From assembly GCA_965246785.1 (NCBI GenBank), contig CBDFFM010000019.1, positions 1 through 64,000 on the forward strand: a stretch of DNA of 64,000 bases, read 5' to 3'. This DNA is from UBA1952 sp965246785 (GTDB taxonomy: Bacteria; Bacteroidota; Bacteroidia; Chitinophagales; Chitinophagaceae). The translations under genes were made by a program, and so were the position numbers. The notes beneath the pieces are model-generated. The model was given only the letters and a program-made list of their open reading frames with translations, had not been told where the DNA came from and did no database searches. This document shows positions 59,783 through 64,000 of the stretch, piece by piece (the stretch's first letter is position 1; each line of letters begins with the position of its first letter).

Positions 59783-62671
59783 ATGGCCAAGCAACCCGAA
59801 CAAATCCTTGAAGAGCAGCTCGTAGCGCAACTCCACGGCCTCGGCTACAGCTATGTGGCCATATCCGACGAGGCCAGCCTTATTGCCAATCTCAAGGCGC
59901 AGCTCCAGAAGCACAACGGCATTCAGTTCTCCGCCGCCGAATTTGACAAAGTGCTCAACACTCTGAGTAAAGGTTCCATTTTTGAAAAGGCGCGCACGCT
60001 TCGCGAAAAGCAGCACATCACCCGCGACGACGGTACAGATTGCTACTTTGAGTTTATCCAGAAGGAGCATTGGTGCCAGAACCAGTTCCAGGTAACGCAG
60101 CAGGTAAGCATGGAAGGCACTTACCGCAATCGCTACGATGTAACGCTGCTCATCAACGGTCTGCCGCTGATGCAGATAGAGCTGAAGCGGCGCGGGCTGG
60201 AGTTAAAGGAAGCTTTCAATCAGGTAAACAGGTATCAGCGGCATTCCTTCGGCGCCAGTGCGGCCCTGTTTCAGTACGTGCAGATTTTCGTTATCAGCAA
60301 TGGCGTCAACACGAAGTATTATGCCAACAACCGCAACCAATCCTTTAAGCAAACCTTCTTCTGGACGGACAAGGAAAATGTGCGGCTCACCAATATCCTG
60401 AACGGCTTTACCTCCGATTTCCTGGAACCTTGCCACATCAGCAAGATGATATACAAGTACGTAGTGCTCAGCGAGACGAATAAAGTGCTGATGGTGCTGC
60501 GTCCATACCAGTATTACGCGGTAGAGGCGATGATAGAGCGGGTGAAGAACAGCACGAAAAACGGATACATCTGGCACACTACCGGCTCAGGCAAGACGCT
60601 CACGTCTTTTAAAGCCAGCCAGGTGCTGGTACAATTACCGCAGGTAGCAAAAGTGGTGTTTGTCGTTGACCGGAAAGATTTGGACTATCAGACCACCAAA
60701 GAATTCAACTCATTCAGTAAAGGCAGCATAGACGGCACGGACAATACGGCGGCACTCGTGCGACAATTCAGCGACGATACCAAGCTCATTGTAACAACCA
60801 TCCAGAAGCTGAACGCAGCCATCAGCAAGAAGCAATACCTGAGCAAAATGGCGGCCTTTCAGGACCAGAAGATTGTCTTCATTTTTGACGAATGCCACCG
60901 CTCGCAGTTCGGCGAGACGCATAAGCGCATCAATGCGTTTTTCCGCAACACGCAGTTATTCGGCTTCACCGGCACGCCTATTCTTGCCAAAAACGCGGTC
61001 AGGAACGAGCATGGCAAGCGTACAACCACAGAGCTATTTGGCGAGTGTCTGCACAAGTACGTAATTACCGACGCCATCCGCGATGAGAATGTGCTGAAAT
61101 TCTCTGTGGAATATGTGGGCCGCTACAAGCGAAAGGACAGCGCGACGGAAATAGACATTGAGGTGGAGGACATAGACCGCAAGGAGCTGATGGAATCGCC
61201 TAAGCGGCTGGAGAAGATTGTGGATTACATCATTGCCAACCACAAGCGCAAGACGCATGGCAAGGCGTTTTCAGCCATGTTCTGCGTCAACAGCATTGAG
61301 ACGCTGAACAAGTATTACGACATACTACAACAGCGGAAGGAAGCAGGCCTGCATGATTTACGGGTAGTAACCATCTTCAGCTATACGCCCAACGAGGATG
61401 ATGCGGACGCCAACGGTTTCCTGCCCGATGAGCTTGCCATTGCAGAGGAGCCAAAAGTGCTTTACGGATTGCATAAGCACAGCCGCGAGAAGCTGGACGA
61501 AGCCATCGGGCATTACAATACGATGTACGGCACTAAGTTCACGAGCAAGGACAACGAGTCGTTTTACAACTACTACAACGACATATCCAAGAAGCTGAAA
61601 GACCGGGAGCGAAAGCCGGAGAAGGAGGGCGACCGCATAGACCTTCTGCTCGTAGTCAATATGTTTTTGACGGGCTTTGATGCGAAGCTTGTCAATACGC
61701 TGTATGTGGACAAGAACCTGAAGTACCACGGACTGATACAGGCCTATTCACGGACGAACAGAATCCTCAATGAGCAGAAGTCGCAGGGAAACATCGTGGT
61801 GTTCCGAAACCTGAAAGATGCGACCGACGAGGCCATAACGCTGTTTAGCAACAAGGAGGCGATTGAGGTAATTGTGATGAAGCCTTACGAGGAGTACACA
61901 AAGAAATTCAACGCGGCATTTATTGAACTGTTGCAGATAGCGCCGACGGTAAATAGCGTCAACGACTTACAGACCGAGGAAGACGAGCTTAGCTTTATCA
62001 AGGCTTTCCGGGAGCTTATCCGCATTAAGAACGTGATGAGCGGCTTCACGGATTTCAAGTGGGCAGACCTGGCGATGAATGAACAGCAGTTTGAGGACTA
62101 CAAAAGCAAATACCTTGACCTGCATGATAAGGTGAAGAGCGGTACAGAGAAGGAAAAGGTCTCCATTCTTGAAGATGTGGATTTTGAGCTGGAGCTTATC
62201 CACCGCGACGAAATCAACGTCAGCTATATCATTCAGCTACTAATAAAGCTGAAGGCGGGCACACAAAAGAACGTCAGCCAGATAGAAAGCGAAATCTTCA
62301 ATCTACTGAATACCGAGGTTCATTTGCGCAGCAAGCGCGAGCTGATTGAAAAATTCATCAGGGAGAACCTGCCGGCAATCAAACAGAGCAAGGATATCCC
62401 TGCGGACTTTGACCGCTTCTGGCAGGAAGAGCAGGGCAAGGCTTTTCACGAGCTTGTAGTGGAAGAGCAGCTATCCGCCGAGAAAACGCAGGAACTTATA
62501 GACGCTTATTTGTACGCCGAGCGGTTACCAATGCGCGATGAAGTTTTAAGGCTGATAGACGGGCCAAGGCCAACCATCCTTCAACGCAGGCCGGTGGGTG
62601 AGCGAATACTCGGGAAGATTACCGGGTTTGTAGAGAAGTTTATTGACGGGATTTCAGAGGGAGGTAATTAA
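59783..62671 (+). CDS. hsdR: Type I restriction enzyme R subunit, second system
   Basis: 962 residues from the ATG at 59783; a TTG four codons upstream is less likely. The HsdR_N/PD-(D/E)XK domain shows RYDVTLLINGLPLMQIELKRRG with Asp119, Glu133 and Lys135. Translocase motifs are Walker A TTGSGKT at 266-272, DECHRS at 369-374, GFTGTP and, later, AYSRTNR. The C-terminal helical region (~800-962) is the HsdM-contact domain. The chain is complete, in contrast to the split HsdR of the first system. It is separated from hsdS by ~785 bases of REP-like sequence and a GIY-YIG gene, and preceded by its own inverted repeat. Confidence 0.95.
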   Translation: MAKQPEQILEEQLVAQLHGLGYSYVAISDEASLIANLKAQLQKHNGIQFSAAEFDKVLNTLSKGSIFEKARTLREKQHITRDDGTDCYFEFIQKEHWCQNQFQVTQQVSMEGTYRNRYDVTLLINGLPLMQIELKRRGLELKEAFNQVNRYQRHSFGASAALFQYVQIFVISNGVNTKYYANNRNQSFKQTFFWTDKENVRLTNILNGFTSDFLEPCHISKMIYKYVVLSETNKVLMVLRPYQYYAVEAMIERVKNSTKNGYIWHTTGSGKTLTSFKASQVLVQLPQVAKVVFVVDRKDLDYQTTKEFNSFSKGSIDGTDNTAALVRQFSDDTKLIVTTIQKLNAAISKKQYLSKMAAFQDQKIVFIFDECHRSQFGETHKRINAFFRNTQLFGFTGTPILAKNAVRNEHGKRTTTELFGECLHKYVITDAIRDENVLKFSVEYVGRYKRKDSATEIDIEVEDIDRKELMESPKRLEKIVDYIIANHKRKTHGKAFSAMFCVNSIETLNKYYDILQQRKEAGLHDLRVVTIFSYTPNEDDADANGFLPDELAIAEEPKVLYGLHKHSREKLDEAIGHYNTMYGTKFTSKDNESFYNYYNDISKKLKDRERKPEKEGDRIDLLLVVNMFLTGFDAKLVNTLYVDKNLKYHGLIQAYSRTNRILNEQKSQGNIVVFRNLKDATDEAITLFSNKEAIEVIVMKPYEEYTKKFNAAFIELLQIAPTVNSVNDLQTEEDELSFIKAFRELIRIKNVMSGFTDFKWADLAMNEQQFEDYKSKYLDLHDKVKSGTEKEKVSILEDVDFELELIHRDEINVSYIIQLLIKLKAGTQKNVSQIESEIFNLLNTEVHLRSKRELIEKFIRENLPAIKQSKDIPADFDRFWQEEQGKAFHELVVEEQLSAEKTQELIDAYLYAERLPMRDEVLRLIDGPRPTILQRRPVGERILGKITGFVEKFIDGISEGGN

Positions 62672-62785
62672 GCGCGATAAGTAGCAATAGTATTCCATTT
62701 AGTGGCTTTTGCAGTGCCTTGCAAGCGTTTCTAAATCTCTGAAAAAGTTCGAACTCTGTAAAGCTCTCCCGACACAATACCAGAA

Positions 62786-62819
62786 CGGCTTCCAGCGATT
62801 GGAAGCCGCTTTTGTTTTA
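62786..62819 (+). terminator. Rho-independent terminator after hsdR
   Basis: CGGCTTCCA (62786-62794) pairs with TGGAAGCCG (62800-62808) around a 5-base loop and is followed by CTTTTGTTTT. It ends the second restriction operon 115 bases after the hsdR stop. Confidence 0.85.
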
Positions 62820-62821
62820 GA

Positions 62822-62845
62822 CTGGTTTAAACATGGTTTAAACAA
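62822..62845. repeat. 24-bp direct repeat (right copy), matched at 20288
   Basis: The 24 bases are identical to 20288-20311 and are in the same orientation. They immediately follow the hsdR terminator. Two GTTTAAAC palindromes lie inside. The remaining 62846-62998 shows no ORF or further repeat. Confidence 0.7.
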
Positions 62846-62998
62846 TTCCTATTCAGACAGTGTAGAATACCACTAGCAATTAACGCAAAGCTGGTTGGTG
62901 CAGGTTGCGCCATTAATATTCATCAGCAGGTCTCATGCTATGTACACAGCAAATTAAACCGGCGTAAAACCAGCTTTGTTAGCAACATAAGAAAGTCC

Positions 62999-64000
62999 TT
63001 AAGGCGCCGTACTCGCATTACTCAGCATCGCCGTAAACAACCCATCTGCCCCTTCCAAAGACGCACCTGGATTAGCCAATTCCCCTTTCGCAGGCGTAAG
63101 CCCCTTCCGGTCGCCTTCCCACAGCGGCGATATAAGCCCTGCCCCGCCGCTATCCAGCAATTCTTTAATCGCGTAGAATGATTCCCGCGTATCGCGCAGC
63201 CGCACCTGCAGGCCGGGCGTGAGGCCGGTGCTGTTTTGCAGATTCAGATGCTCTTCCAGCAGCTTAATGCGGAAGGCACGGATGCCTGCGCTCTTGCCGT
63301 TGGCGATGGTTTTATCCAGCGCTACAACATCCTGCGCGCCGTCAAACTGAAGGCCGCGCCGGCGGATGGAGCTGCTGCCGATGAGCGCCCACATGTCGTC
63401 CACAATCACGAGCTGGTGGCGCAGCTCTTTGGGCCGCATCGGGAAGCCATTCGGGTGAAATGCAATCACCTGGTTCGCGCGCTCGCCGGCCGCGCCTTGC
63501 AGCAGCTTTACTATCTCCATGCGCTGCGCATAATCATAGGCTTCAAAAGCCTCGTAGCCTCTGCCATAGCGGAGCTTTTTGCTAAAGCAAAGAATAACCT
63601 TCAGCCGCGGATGCGCCTGGAGCTGCGCTAATAGAATGTTTATCAAATCCTCGCCAGGCGAATCAGATGTACGGCCAAGCAATCCGCCCTGAATGTAAAT
63701 GCACTCGCGCGCCGAAAGGATAGCCTGCTTCAGCGCCCAGTACGTGTCGCGACGGCCATTTATTGACGTAACAATTTCCCGGTAGAGCTCTGCATATGCA
63801 AGCTCGTTCTGCAGCTTTTGCTGCGCGCCGCCCTGACCGGTGATGGTTGACTGCAGCTTGTTCTTAATTACATCAGGCAGCCAGGAAGGCAGGCCGCCGA
63901 GCTTTCCCTCTATCATCTTGATGAAGTCCGCAAACGAGGTCGGGATGCCGTCCATATTGGTAAACTTCAACCCAATCTCCGGTGTCTCGCAATGCGTGGC
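62999..64000 (-). CDS. Phospholipase D-superfamily protein, C-terminal part (start beyond window)
   Basis: The minus-strand frame runs from the stop at 62999 to the window edge without a stop upstream (ATHCETPEIGLKFTNMDG precedes the first internal TTG and ATG candidates), so the N-terminus is missing. A PLD-type half is visible: ALKQAILSARECIYIQGG, an RLKVILCF strand, and LRHQLVIVDDMWALIGSSSI at the HxKx4D position. In that motif the catalytic Lys is Leu (HQL). A second HKD motif could lie beyond the window, as PLD enzymes have two. The family transfers phosphatidyl groups or cuts nucleic acids; the altered motif makes activity of this half doubtful. Confidence 0.7.
   Translation of the reverse strand, partial: ATHCETPEIGLKFTNMDGIPTSFADFIKMIEGKLGGLPSWLPDVIKNKLQSTITGQGGAQQKLQNELAYAELYREIVTSINGRRDTYWALKQAILSARECIYIQGGLLGRTSDSPGEDLINILLAQLQAHPRLKVILCFSKKLRYGRGYEAFEAYDYAQRMEIVKLLQGAAGERANQVIAFHPNGFPMRPKELRHQLVIVDDMWALIGSSSIRRRGLQFDGAQDVVALDKTIANGKSAGIRAFRIKLLEEHLNLQNSTGLTPGLQVRLRDTRESFYAIKELLDSGGAGLISPLWEGDRKGLTPAKGELANPGASLEGADGLFTAMLSNASTAP

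Noticed and set aside
62749..62783. tRNA-like 3' end (AGTTCGAAC ... CTCTCCCGAC) before the hsdR terminator
   Set aside because: The bases flanking the TTCGAAC loop do not pair into a T stem, and no anticodon arm precedes it, so a tRNA or tRNA remnant cannot be supported.

Overview
The window looks like a chromosomal segment of a Bacteroidota bacterium, most likely of the Chitinophagaceae type. Supporting signs are a SusC/SusD pair, an Oar-like TonB receptor, a type IX secretion sorting domain, Bacteroidota -7 boxes (TAnnTTTG) and almost no Shine-Dalgarno sequences. No species is claimed.

Layout. 1-10.2 kb: cell-envelope and secreted proteins (a large Ig-repeat protein cut by the window edge, VOC protein, TonB receptor, PhoD-like phosphatase, small secreted proteins, and an EEP nuclease whose type IX sorting domain lies in another frame). 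10.2-24.8 kb: an accessory island bracketed by two paralogous coiled-coil/winged-helix proteins. It holds a type I restriction-modification operon with a split hsdR, a HipA-like kinase/DUF3037 pair, a tyrosine integrase and a serine recombinase on either side of a tRNA-Pro 3' half, two related mobile-element proteins with different DNA-binding ends, and an IS982 copy that interrupts one of them. 25.6-27.5 kb: an arsenic operon (arsR, DUF6428 with an amber stop, arsC, aquaglyceroporin).

28-56 kb: a long cluster around the radical SAM protein ArsS. It contains two DUF2064-type transferases, a TIGR04283-type glycosyltransferase, an arsenosugar-associated peroxidase-like protein, two DUF547 proteins, a purine nucleoside phosphorylase, an SDR, a FAD oxidoreductase with an Fe-S membrane protein, a degenerate metallophosphoesterase, a fatty-acid-hydroxylase-like enzyme, a PlsC-like acyltransferase, glycosyltransferases (one a GH18-NodB-GT2 fusion), a SusCD pair and a sodium symporter. 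The working reading is arsenate uptake and reduction, then organoarsenical (arsenosugar, possibly arsenolipid) synthesis; the methylase ArsM is not in the window. 56.2-62.7 kb: a second, different type I restriction-modification system (hsdM-hsdS-hsdR). 63-64 kb: part of a PLD-family protein.

The most unusual signal is a family of paired, inverted REP-like palindromes (26-bp arms) at 53.8, 59.0 and 59.2-59.7 kb. The third copy encloses a complete GIY-YIG nuclease gene and sits between hsdS and hsdR of the second restriction system. The layout is that of a REPIN/RAYT pair, but with a GIY-YIG protein in place of the usual Y1 transposase.
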